From Leucosporidium creatinivorum (taxonomy: Eukaryota; Basidiomycota; Microbotryomycetes; Leucosporidiales; Leucosporidiaceae), in the NCBI GenBank assembly GCA_001600635.1, contig BCKL01000002.1, positions 257,007-321,006 of the forward strand: a DNA stretch of 64,000 nt, read 5' to 3'. Under the pieces are notes generated by a model. The model worked only from the letters and a program-made list of their open reading frames with translations, was not told the origin of the DNA and did not search any database. This document shows, one piece after another, positions 45,889-56,828 of this stretch. Within the stretch, counting starts at the first letter, position 1; each line of letters begins with the position of its first letter. The position numbers and the translations under genes were made by a program.

Positions 45889-47480
45889 CTACCTCGCCTG
45901 CCCGTGCACATAGCCCCCATCTCCATTCCCTCCGCTCACCGTCCTCGGTGCAGCCGACCATCCGAGGTTCCCTCCACTCTGCGGCGGCGGCATCCTCTGC
46001 CCAAAGTACTGCAATCCGCCTCCTCCCTGCGCCGCCGAGCCTGAAGGACCCGAGAAGGAGGATCTACTCGAGTTGGGAGCGGTGAGGAGGGAGCGAGGGT
46101 CGAGGTGCTGCTGATGTTGCTGGAGGGAGTGGTGTGGGTTGTGGTCACCGTCGGAGGAGTAGGTGGGTGAGGGAAGGGGGTTGGTCGTTTGCGCCGAGGG
46201 GTGAGGGAGGTGAGTGTAGGGAGCGTAGGGAGGTGGATTGGTATTGGAGGAGCCGTAGATTGAAGGAGGTTCGTAAGGCATGGGCAAGCCGGATGGAAGA
46301 GGGTACGTGTCGAACGTTGGTGTCGGATAAGGGGTGGAGCGGTGGGAGGCGGGCGAGTAGAGCGGTTCCTCGTGCTGCTGTTGCGGCTGGTGTTGGTAGT
46401 TGAAGGGATTGGGGTTCTGAAAAGAGAGAGACGAAGGCCCCTTGCGAAGGCGAGGCGAAGGGAGCTCCGTCTTGTGAGCCGACCTAGGCGAAACGGGCGC
46501 TGAGATCTTGAAGTCCGAAACGCTCGTTCGACGACCAGCCGACTGCTGAGGCGAGGTACCAGAAGTGCCGGTGTAGTTCCAGGTTGGTGGAGTGTACGCT
46601 CGCCACGTTACGTTCGTTCCCGACGAGATGGGAGGGATGGAGGATCCCGCCGAGGCCGCGGCCTGTTGGTCGCCAATCGTGCGAAACGAGCCAAGAGACG
46701 AATTGGAGGTAGAAGCAGAGCCGTAGGAGTGTAGTGACGAGTTGTGCTCGTCGGTGTATTGTGGCTCGTACTGCAAGGGCGGGGCCCACTGCGGAACGGG
46801 GGGAGGGGGAGGCGACTCGTCGCTACGGTCGTTAGAGACGGCCGAGGAAGCACTGGCGCGCCGTTTCGGAGGTCGATTGCGGACCTTGCGTATGATGCCA
46901 GGTAGTAGGGAAGGGTCGCTGCGAAGGAAGAAGCCCGAGGGATGCCTGCGAGAACCGCGATGAGGCCGAGTCAGCTTCGGCGATTCTCGCGACAAGCTCT
47001 CATCACAGCAGACTCACGCAAAGACGATGTAGGCTGCTGACGAAGTCTTGCGCTCTCCACTGCGACGCCGGTCCGAAAGGCGTCGGAAGCCGTAGTAGCT
47101 CAGTTGGCGGATGAACGAGCTCAAGCTGCAGAGAATCGCCGAAGAAGCAAGGTCAGCTCCGTAGGTCCTACAAAGCGCTCGAGGTGCTCAGGAAACGAAG
47201 GTCCAACTCACGAGCGAAACTCCCACTTGGGGGAGAGAGCGCGTCTAGCAGCAGCATCGTTCACCGTGATTGAGAAGGCATCATCGCCGACCCAGTGTAG
47301 ATTGTCGGGGTCGTAGGGGTTGGTGAGCAGACTGTAGGAGAGTGGCGAGGGAGGCAAGGTGTGGTCAGTATCCGCGTTCCCCTAGATCAGCAAGCTCGGA
47401 GCGAGGAATGAGTGGTAAGGGAAGAGAACGGCGCACTCATGGAGCTTCTCGATGAATTGAGAGCGAGTAGGCTTGGCCAT
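45889..47480 (-). CDS. HSF-type transcription factor
   Basis: A winged-helix DNA-binding regulator. The HSF domain occupies the N-terminus and is split by introns: MAKPTRSQFIEKLHD, LLTNPYDPDNLHWVGDDAFS, ITVNDAAARRALSPKWEFRS, LSSFIRQLSYYGFRRLSDRR (recognition helix region) and HPSGFFLRSDPSLLPGIIRK. Residues match the HSF pattern F--KL, W---G-SF and SSF-RQL-YYGF. The remaining 330 residues are Pro/Ser/Gln/Tyr-rich and disordered, with His/Gln runs and a phosphorylatable RRTSVSDF. I see no leucine-zipper trimerisation region after the domain, so it is more like Mga1/Sfl1-type factors than true Hsf1. The start at 47480 puts the domain at residue 8; the frame is open further upstream. It shares a 1.9-kb divergent region with MRC1. 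Confidence 0.9.
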
Positions 47481-49410
47481 CAGGAGCAGGGCTCCCCGAG
47501 GCTGGTAGGAGCACGAAGAGGAAGGAGACGATGGGTGAGATGCCGTTGAGGGAGGGGGAAAGGCGGAGAGCGAGCAAAGTGACCTTGGAGCTCTTCCCCC
47601 TCTCCCCGCTTCTTGAGTTTCGTGCCTAATTGACTGCAGCATGCTTATCTTGCGCCAGCTTTATTTTCCTTCCCGGGACGGCTTGCCTCTCACCGGACGC
47701 CTGAAGGGCAAGCACGCTCGACTTGAAACCAGCTCAGAGAGGTAAGATGGTCGCCGAGAGGACCGGCAGCGAGCGTTGTAGGTCATTGCGAGCTCGGTTC
47801 GGACCCACCCCACTCTGGCAGGAAGTTCAGCGTGGAGTAGTGACCCTCCGCCCTCGCCGCCACGGCCCGAGGTGCTGGCAGGGAGAGGCCTGCCGGCGGC
47901 GCCGAAGGAAGTTGGACTTCGGACCAAACGAGTCAAGGTGCGGGAGCGTACTGCGAGAGAGATCGGGCAGATTGAGACTGTTGGTATGTTTATAACTGGT
48001 ATCGTATCAATCCGTAAGCAGGCGAGATTGGCGAAAGGGCAGGTCCATGAACGAGGAGAGTCGAGGTCGCCCCGAAGGCCTGCTCAATTACTTGTGGTCG
48101 TTCGATGTTTCCCTCGAGTAGGGCGACGGTTATGAAGGTACAGCATCGTGCATGGGCGTATGCCCGCTCCAACAGAAGAGCAAAGCAGATCAGGCAAAGA
48201 GCAGAGACACTTCTGAGAGTCGCCGAGAGGCTCCTACTCGTCACCGTCTGATTACGATCTCCCACTTCAGCCAGGCTGATTCCTCAGCTTCCGAGGAAGG
48301 TCGCAGCAGGCAGGTCTTATCCTCTGCACGGCTTCGACCTTCACTCGGTCGAGGAGATGTGCTGTCTCGGGGCTCGGGAGGTCGGAACAGAGGCCAAGGG
48401 AAGATATACGAGGACTTGCGATGATCTGCAGCTGTTGTACAGCAGAGCGGGCAGCTTCAGAGGACTTGAAAGGGTGCAGAAGGCGTCAGGCGGTTTCCCT
48501 GGCCATGCGATAGCCTCGGAACCAAGCTCGTCAGCGTGAGAGCGGCGAAGACCTCACGGTGAGGAGAAGTCTTCGTCGGCAGCTGGCCATTCTTTCGTGG
48601 GTCATTGTCTTCCATGTGCTGCACCCTTGTGAACGAGTCGTCAGATGAGTAGCGAAGGCTGAAAGAGGGAATAAGGTCGGAGTAGTGGGTCTCCGCCCGG
48701 GGCAACGAAGACCGAGTGTGGCTTATCGCACGCTGCAGAAAAGCAGCAGCTCGCCGAGCGACGTGCCGCCGTATGTGAGGCTTGGTGTGCAGCAGCCCGA
48801 GCCTAGCAGATGTGCCAGCTGAGCCCAGCGCCGAGCCCGAAAGAGAGTGACAAACCAACCCTTCTTGCTCCTCCAGGGCAAGCCTGTTGTAGCTTAGTAG
48901 GTTTCTGCATTCTTACCTCGGCATAAAGAGTGTTGCCGAGTCTGATCCCGCCCCTCAGACGCTGACTTCAGCCCTCTGTCGGTCGATATAGCGCTCCAGC
49001 AGAAACTCGGCTTCCTGCAGTCGAAGAGGGGTGCGCCGAAGCCAGAGCTGAGCAGATAGCACGAGCAGTGAGCTGTAGTGTCGGAAGTCGATCTTAGGTA
49101 GCTGCTCGCGAAGAGACGAAGTTGTAGTCGAATGCAGCGACGCGACGACTGTTTGACCGACTTTCAAGCTTTCGCTCCTCCCGCTCTCTTCGCTTGTCTC
49201 GTTCTCAGGCTTGGCGAGCCGTACAGCGTCAACAAAACCATATCGACCTACAGCGCGCTCTCGTCACACTCCCACTTCGGTACACCCTTCAAAAGCGACG
49301 CGACCGACGCGCGCCATCACTTTCCGACTTCGCGCGGTCGCTTTCGAGCTGCACCTCACCAGGATCCTGTAGAGCACCAACTCAAAGCTACTCGAGTCAC
49401 CTACAGCACC
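47481..49410. promoter_or_regulatory. 1.9-kb divergent region between the HSF-type factor and MRC1
   Basis: The longest gene-free stretch. Short frames on both strands lack domains. At 49132 an ATG opens a frame continuous with MRC1; the added 93 residues have leader-like composition, so I treat this as UTR. The sequence directly before the MRC1 ATG (ACCTACAG, then CACC) resembles an intron acceptor and suggests a spliced leader. Long upstream regions are common for regulators such as the HSF-type gene, so much of this may be its promoter. Confidence 0.45.
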
Positions 49411-52400
49411 ATGGAATCTCCTGCTGGCACCATCATCGCCGATTCTGAGCCAGCGCCTGCGTTCACCTCGTCTCAAGCCGGCCTTTCCTCCCCTTCCGCC
49501 TCTGTCGACCAACCTACAGCTTTGACCGTCGAATTTGCTCCAGCTGTTGCGCCTGTACGTCACGCCAAGGCAGGTGCCAGGACGTACGGTCGCCGCGCTC
49601 CCGTCGCCGACAACGACGCGTCGACAAGTGATGCCGCTGGCAAAGCCCTCGTCGCGCACTCGACTACTGTGATCCCCGAGACGGATTTCAGTCCACCGAA
49701 TGGAGATCTTGATGAGGCGGTCGAGGAAGCAGCGGGCTCGGCGATCGTGAGCGGCGACCTTTCCTCCTCGTCGCCCTCCAAGCGCACCGAGCATTCGACC
49801 GACCCTACTTCCGAGGACGACACGCCCATCGCCAAGAAGAAGCCTACTGCTCTTGCCACTTCGGCTAGCCCTCAGCCCGCTGGAGCAGCCCAGGCAGCGC
49901 TCAGCGACGCGTCAAGCGATGGCGAGGATTCGGACGGCGGAGAGGAGACTGGCGCGCTGGCCTTCTTCAAGAACAAAAAGTCTCTCCAGGAGCAGATGGA
50001 CGAGATTGATCGCATGGACGACCAAGATTTCGCCAGCGCTGCCGTCCTTCCCCTTCCTCTCCCAGCTCTCAGCTCGGACTCGACCCTCACCTCGCTCGTC
50101 ACCTCCGACAACCCATCCACGCACCTTACCACCTACCCTCAGCCACCTCGCGCCATTCTCGCCTCCTCCTCCCTCAGCGAGCTCACCAGCGGTCCCTTCC
50201 ACTCGGCCACCTTCTCCTCCCCTCGCGGCGACCCCCTCCTCGACCAAATCGCGGCCACTCTGCCACCACTGCCCGAGCTCCCCAACCTCACCGATGGCGA
50301 TGTCAGCATGAGCGATGCCGACGATGAGGAGGAGAGCGAGCAGGTCAGCCGAACTGCGCGACCCAAGTCGTCCAAGCCTCGGCGAAGGATCATGGACTCG
50401 GACGAGGAGGATGAGGAGGCAGACGACCACCCTCAGCATCCTCGCTCCAAGTCGTCAGTCATTGTCGAAACGTCGCCGGAACAGGAGCGACTCTCGAAGA
50501 AGGAGCGTCTTGCTTTGCTGGCGGCGAAGCGAGCGCCTCCTCCACCGCCGGTCATCGAGGAGGAGCAGAGGGTGCGGAGCGCTAGCGTCCTCAGCGATGG
50601 TGATAGCGAGGCAGAGGGCAGGCAGAAGAAGAGCAAGGCCAAGGCCAAGTCTACTAAGATCAAGGTGAGCCGTCCTCCCCTGCACCCGCCGCCGACCGAG
50701 CTGACCCTTCCTCGTTCGCAGGGAGCTCTGTCCAAAAAAGCCGAGGCAGAGATGCACAAGGAGACTGCTGCTCTTCAGCGCAGTGAGTGTTGACGTTGTC
50801 TCCTTCTCGAGCTCTACTAATACCTCTCTCTCGCAGACCAAGATGCTCGACTCCAGCCTCGCGTCAAGCACATTATCAAGGTCGCCGACATCGTCAAGAA
50901 GACGTAAGCTCCTTGGATTCTTCGCCTGTTAGAGCCGAGAACTGACCTTTGCACCTCATACAGCGTCAACCGCCCCATCCTCGGCCACATCCCCCCTCGC
51001 GAGCACCACAAGCCCGACGTCGTCACCCTCTCCTCCGATTCGATCCAATCCGCCTCCGACTCGCCCGCCCGCTCTACCTACCTCTCCGAGAAGGCGCAAG
51101 GCAAGCAACGCGCGATGAGCCCCATCGACCACACCCCCATCGCCGTTCGCCGAGTCGTTCATCGCCTCAACGCTCTTCCCGCTCCCGCTCTCAAGACTCT
51201 CGCGCCAGCCACCCCGGCGGCTGAGGACGACGACGAGGAGGAGCTTCTTCCTCTCGACCAGATGCTCGCCAAGCGACAGAAGGACGCCGAAGCCAAGAAG
51301 CTCGCCGAGCAGAAGGTCGCGGAGGCCAAGAAGTTCGCCGAGATGAAGGCTGCCGCCGCCGCCAAGACCGCTGGCGAGAACCGGACTCGTCGAGCAACCA
51401 CCGTCCTCTCTGATTCGGACTCGGATCTTGAGATCGAGGGCGCACCAGCTCCCGTCCGGTCTCGCGTTTTCGGCACGCCAGGCTTGGATCGCGCTTCGAC
51501 TCCTCGCGCTCTCACTGCCACTGAGCGCAAGGTCCGAGGCTTTGGCGGACCTTCCTCGACCTACCACCAGGAGGAGGACCCCTCCGAGAGTCAGCTCGCC
51601 GATGCAGGTCACACTTTTGGCCGAGACCTCATGGCCAACCACCACGTCGCCGCTCCCCGACGACGCACGAAGAAGGGTCCCAAGCCTCAAGCACCCCACT
51701 CCATCGACAGCGACTCTCTCAACCGCGCGCTGCTCAACAAGGCCAAGGCGCAGAGTCTCGACACGGTCATCAAGAAGCGCTCGGCATTCGTCAGGAGGAG
51801 GAACGAGGAGCAGGAGAAGCAGAGGCTCGCGGGTCCCGAGGTCGCCAAGGTGGACGTCAAGAGCATGCTGGAGAAGAAGGAGAATGCGTTACGGGAAGCG
51901 GCGGAGAAGGGAGCGGGAGAGGAAGACGAGGACGGGGCGGATGAGGATTACGAAGAGGAGGAGAATGCGCTTGACTCGGACGTCGCGATGGACAGTGGAT
52001 CCGAGCTGCAGGGACCATCCTCTTCGCAGAGGGCAGTTCTCGACGAGGAGGCAGAGGAGGATGCCGAAGCAGAGGGCCCGGCGCCTCAGGAGGACGACGA
52101 TGAGGAGGAGAGCATGCCTGCTCCCGTCATTCGTGGCAAGAAGGTTCGCCTCCAGGTCGCCAGCGACGACGAGGACGAGGAGACTGCTCTCACCGCTGGC
52201 GCCACGGTCCCCGCTGTCGCCGCCACCCAGGTTCCCTTCGACATTCAGGAGGAGGGAGGTCGCCGAATCGCCTTCCCTGGACTCGAGGACACCGAGGATC
52301 GAGGCTTCTCGCAGTTCTTCGACAGTCAGTTCAGCCAGGACGTCGGCAACGTCAACGATGTAAGCTTGTCGTGCCTTCTCTTGCTTCTCGGTCTCGGCGA

Positions 52401-54408
52401 CTGACTCGCTCGGCCCTTCCCTACCGCAGGTTGAGGGATTCCACCGCCCCGACAAGTCGGACATGGGAGCCCCCGCACCGACACTCCTCGGACACGTCTT
52501 CCTCAACACGCAAGAGCGAGCTGAGGACGTCGAGCTGCTCGAGGGCCGAGGCGACTTCCGCGACGTCGAGCCCAACACTCCTCGCGAGGCGGCCGCTCCT
52601 CGTCAATACATCAACAAGCACGGGTTCGTGTCTGATCTCTCTCGTCTCCATCTCGAGCTCGTACTGACGAGTCATGCGAACAGCCTCTTCACCCAAACTC
52701 GCCCCGCCAACCTCTTTGGCAACTCTCCCGCCGACTCCCCGCATGGCTCCGAGTTCTCGCAGCTCGGTTCCCTCCCTCGCACCTACTCGACATCTCACGA
52801 GTCTCAGATGACCCAAACTCAGCTCGCCGCGACTCAGACCCCCACCCAAGCTTCCAAGGACCCCAACCGCCTGCGCCGAGGCAACGCCCTCCTCGGCTAC
52901 GAGAGCTACAATTCTCTCCCCGCCACCGAAGTCGTCCGCGAGGAGGATGAGGAGGAGGACGAGACGCAGGAGGAGTCGTACCCTACTGCTGCTCAGCCGA
53001 CCAAACCGACGAACGCCTTCGAGCTCCTCCGCGCCGCCGCCAACAAGCCTCATTCGCCCGTTGCTTCCGTCGTCGCTGCTCCCGCCAAGAAGACGAAGAG
53101 CGCCTTCATCGATACGGAGGCCGACATGTCGGACGAGGAGGAGGGTGCATTGGGACGGGCGAGTGGCGATGAGGACGAGACGGGCATGGACGCCGAGTTG
53201 GAGTCGCTCGTCGATAACGAGGAGGTGGATCGCGATCTGAGGGATCAACAGGACGAGATGGTTGATGAGCTCTATGCGTGAGTGCCTCTCCTCGCTTTCT
53301 CGGACATCGAGCAGTCGCCGAACTGACCTCGTCGTTTTCGCTTCGCAGGGAGGACATGGCCAAGAAGGACGCCGAGGAGCTCGCTCGTGCTCAACGCATC
53401 GCCGACGGAAAGGAGCGCAACAAGCGTGGTGCTCTCGACCTCGACGACGACGACTTTGACGACGAGTGGGGAGTCTCGAAGCGACCGAGGCAGAAGCAGC
53501 AGAGGATCGACAACATGACGACCGCCGAGCTCAGTAAGCTGCGCTTCGCTTATTCTTCTCTTCACTGCTGACCTTCACCACGTCATACAGCCGCCAACGA
53601 GGAGACCCAGGCCTTCGCCATGCACATCAAGGAGGGCTTGACCACCGAGGTCAAAATCGGCGAGTTTGACTTCCTCAAGGGTCCCGAGGAGGAGCAGGAC
53701 GATGCCGATGAAGAGCAGGAGGATGGAGACGAGCAGATGCTTCCTCCGCGCATCTCGGTCCAAGAGGCGACTCGATTGGCCATCGAGCGAACGAAGCTGG
53801 TGAGCCCGATCTCTGGTGCGCTACTACTAGGGACGCTCGCTGACGCTCTCTCTTTTGCTTCTCCTCCTTATTCAGCGCGAGCAACAGCGCGAGCGCTCAC
53901 CCTCGGTCGCCGTCCCCCACTTCGGCAACTCGAGCTCTCCCCTTCCTCAGTACAAGATCAAGGTCAAGTCGGTCGCCACCTCCATCGTCGCAACCACTTC
54001 TCGCGCTGCCGACGACTACACCGACCTCGATGTACGTTTGACCTGTCACCCGCTTTCGCAACCTCGCTGACTCTTGCTCGCCCCGCTCGCAGTCCCAAGG
54101 CATCCTCAAGATCACCTCGCACTCGTTGCAGTACAAGTTCGACTCGCGCGACGAGAGTCAAGGAGGCACCAACGGTACTACTGCAGGCGCCAACAGTGCT
54201 GTGTACGTTCTCCCTTCTTCTCGGCGACTGCTCGGCTCTCTCAGCTGACCTTGATCCCCTGTCCTCGAACAGCACCTCCTTCGCTAAGAACCCCAAACGC
54301 ACTACTTCAGCTCCCACTCTCGCTGGTGCAGGCGCGGCGAAGAAGGGTGGCAGACCTCTCACGTCCAAAGGCAGCTCGTTCAGCTTTAGGAAGGGAGGGT
54401 TCTCGTAG
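49411..54408 (+). CDS. MRC1: MRC1/Claspin replication checkpoint mediator
   Basis: Mrc1 travels with the replication fork and carries the Mec1/ATR signal to the Rad53/Cds1 kinase. This large acidic, Ser-rich protein of roughly 1,450 residues has short Lys/Arg-Glu helices, for example LLPLDQMLAKRQKDAEAKKL and VKSMLEKKENALREAAEKG. An SQ/TQ cluster is encoded at about 52.68-52.86 kb (ESQMTQTQLAATQTPTQAS and neighbours), the expected checkpoint-kinase targets. The MRC1 family core (53.1-53.5 kb) includes KSAFIDTEADMSDEEEGALG, the DRDLRDQQDEMVDELY helix and DDDFDDEWG. The C-terminus is basic with SFAKN and SSFSFRKGGFS. About nine short introns. The start at 49411 gives MESPAGTIIADSE; an in-frame ATG 279 nt upstream is less likely. 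Confidence 0.88.
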
Positions 54409-54619
54409 GCGGTTCGGTAAAAGAGAGAGAGAGGGAAAGACGAAGGGGTGGGTTTGGGTTCATTGGTTTAGTGTTTGCTTGTTCGCTCGTTGTTATGCCA
54501 TCTTATAATGCTCGCAGCCGCTGAAAGGTGTCGACGAGACGAGCGCCGAGCGAAGAATCGCAGATGGGCGCTGTCAAACTATCACATTGGACCGCATGCG
54601 TTCCGGAATCCATCCCTCA

Positions 54620-55614
54620 TTACACTCCCGTCCTTCTCGACACCGGCGCAAAGACGTTTACTCCGTACACCTGCTCGGCTCGACTGAGACGGGGAGAAGC
54701 GAACGATCCTTCCTGCTCGCGACGGTGTGATGCTCGCCCGAGGCTGTGGTTGACAGCAGTCTGTGAGGTTTGAGGTCAGCTGCTGTTGCTCTCGCGACTC
54801 GCACTGAGGAAAGAGGACTTACCCAGCCCGAGGCGGGCGCCGAGGTAGCCGACTCCCCTCCCGCTTCAAGTTCTCCACCGGTGTGCTCTTCCCCAGACTC
54901 ATGCCCTTGAGGAGAGCTGCTACGTGGGCGGTACCTGGGTACAGTCGTACGGTGTGCCCCTCGTTGCCTCAGATCCTGTCGGAGAGGGAGGTTAGTAAGA
55001 TCGGTCAGCGCCGAGTTCGGCTCAACTGCGCTAGATGGAGGCGAAAGGCCATCGAGCTCGAGAAGAACACCAGCATGAGGTCTACTAACCTCTCCATGAA
55101 GCTCCTTGTAGATGATCTGGGTGATGCGAAGTGCTGAGGCGTTTTGAGGGATCTCGTAGCGCGAGCCGAGTTGAGTCCCTGCGAGAGTGGGGAGACGATC
55201 AGCGAGGACCGAGAGGGCTGAAGAGTGTATCAAATCACGATTCTCCTGAAGCAATCTGTAGGCAGTGCCAATGGTCAGTGATGCAGCAAAGTGAGCCCCG
55301 ACAGTGTCGACGCCTCACGTATCGTAGCCTCTATGAGCAGCGAACAGGTTCTCAATCATTCGGTACTGCTTGTAGGCAGCATCACGGTGCTCCATCAACC
55401 ACTGCTCATCCCCTGCGTGTGTGTCCGAGATGGTGTTGACGATTTGGTCGAACTGCTCGATGAGCGCCTCTGCTTCCTCTCGCGACGTGTTGAGGGACCG
55501 CAGAACCTCCTGCGCTGCTCGCAAGTTGCGACGACGCTGACTTAGAGCAGTTGAGGAGAGAACGTCGCGATGCTGCTGCACGTGGGAGTAGTGCTTCGGC
55601 GAATGTGTGGGCAT
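54620..55614 (-). CDS. member B of the three-gene family of unknown function
   Basis: About 225 residues after splicing. Blocks shared with A and C: QRRRNLRAAQEVLRSL, DEQWLMEHRDAAYKQYRMIE with NLFAAHRGYDT, LLQEN after the first intron, ALRITQIIYKELHGE, a linker exon (SGEEHTGGELEAGGESATSA) close to that of A, then a phase-0 intron and the terminal exon TAVNHSLGRA to RAEQVYGVNVFAPVSRRTGV. It is closest to A, matching nearly codon by codon in the last exon. The start is the ATG at 55614 (MPTHSPKHYSH); the frame stays open to 55986 with further ATGs, so a longer N-terminus is possible. A run of ten G residues lies just upstream (55628-55637). Converges with MRC1, 211 bp apart. Confidence 0.7.
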
Positions 55615-56148
55615 GGCTGCTCGAAGTGGGGGGGGGGGTGTCGAATGAAGAGCGACGAGCAAGACGAGTTGAGCGAGTGGAAATGGAGTGCAGCTCAAGT
55701 CCTCGGTGCTGTGGACCTCCTGAGCGGGAATAGAGGTGACTGCCGGCTGTGGGAAGCAGAAACGAGCCAACGCCATCGTCGCGCCGAGGGGGGGCTCAGC
55801 GCCGATTGCCGCTCTCATCGCCACCGACGAAGGCTGAGAAGTGAGGGGACACAGCTCGAAAGCGTCGTGCAGTGGAGAGTAATGTAGCGCATGCGCACCG
55901 GATTTCGAAGGGAAAGGGGAGGAGGGAGAAGGCAGCGAGCGAGGGCCAGCGCCGAGGTTGCTCACCGCTCCGAGCATCTGCCGCACTTAATGGAGCACCA
56001 GCTCGGTCGAGCAGCTTTTCGAATTCTCTCCGACCGTCAAGGACCACCGACGAGTAGGGGTAGTCTCGGCGCAAGCTCCAGCGCCCGTGGCCGTCGTTTC
56101 GCCCTTCGTTCGTCGAGCGGGCGGGTGAACGACAACGACCGTATGGCA
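55615..56148. other. intergenic region between family member B and BolA
   Basis: About 530 bp between two minus-strand genes. A homopolymer of ten G (55628-55637) stands 14 bp before the B start codon. The frame of B is open through much of this region, so part may be coding if an upstream ATG is used. Otherwise nothing is supported. Confidence 0.4.
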
Positions 56149-56674
56149 TTACTCGGCAGACGTCTTAAGCTGTTTGGAGAGATGCCCAATCAGCTGCAGC
56201 TCTCCATTCGCCATCAGAACCGGACAGAACGCACCTGGAGGCCATGCATCCCCTTGATCTCCTCAGCGAGCAGCCCGTTGACGAGTCGGTGCTGCTTCAT
56301 GGTAGTCAAGCCCTTGAACGAAGGGTGCGATATCGAGATGGCGTAGAAGGATCCACAGCCGCCTGTAGCGAGAAAGGGAGCTCGGAGCGTCAGCTGAGCT
56401 CAGCCGGCGAGCGAGAAACAAGCTGCAGCTCACCAGAAACGTCCTGTACATCGACCTTGGCACCCTCTAGCTCCTTCTCCAGCTTATCCTTGAGCGCCTT
56501 TTCGCCCTCGGTGAGCGAAGCCGGGGTTTCAGCGGCGGCAGCTTGGCGGAGACGAGAAGTCGAGGCGAGGGGAGCTGGTCGAGTTGTAGTGAAGCAGCGC
56601 ACTGGTAGAGGGGCGGCCGAGCGAAGGATTGGTCGACCGAGAGCTGTTCGTAGTGATGAAGCGAAGAAGGACAT
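56149..56674 (-). CDS. mitochondrial BolA-like protein (Bol1/Bol3 type)
   Basis: BolA proteins of mitochondria work with Grx5 and Nfu1 to insert [4Fe-4S] clusters into client enzymes. The product is about 128 residues. An Arg/Ser/Ala-rich N-terminus (MSFFASSLRTALGRPILRSA) fits a mitochondrial presequence. Then come LTEGEKALKDKLEKELEGAK, VDVQDVSGGCGSFYAISISH, PSFKGLTTMKQHRLVNGLLA and EEIKGMHGLQ, ending LKTSAE. The GGCGSFY---I-S--F and HR-VN motifs define the family. Two introns: about 56.37-56.43 kb, and a last one separating the six terminal residues. Divergent from COX15 across only 154 bp. Confidence 0.92.
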
Positions 56675-56828
56675 GGCTGATTAGAATGAGGTCGGAGCCA
56701 ACCAGCGCGGAGCTCGATCAGCGCGAGCACTTGGTCGGCGACTGGCGCTTCTTGGCTCTGCTCTTGTCGCTCGTTTTCTTCGCTCGTTCGCCTTCCGACT
56801 CGCTCTACAGAGCTACAGGACCCCAGCG
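56675..56828. promoter_or_regulatory. 154-bp bidirectional promoter between BolA and COX15
   Basis: The two start codons are separated by only 154 bp, so both 5' leaders and promoters overlap. Repeated CTCGCT/CTACAG words precede the COX15 ATG. Both proteins act in mitochondrial cofactor assembly (Fe-S clusters and heme A), which makes joint control plausible, but no binding site is recognisable. Confidence 0.55.

Noticed and set aside
47085-47130. TAGCTCAGTTGG stretch resembling a tRNA A-box
   Set aside because: It lies in the HSF-domain coding region (SYYGFRRLS area on the other strand), with no B-box or foldable cloverleaf around it.
49132-49410. In-frame N-terminal extension of MRC1 from an ATG at 49132
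   Set aside because: The 93 added residues have leader-like composition, and CCTACAGCACC directly before the ATG at 49411 looks like a spliced leader joined to the start.
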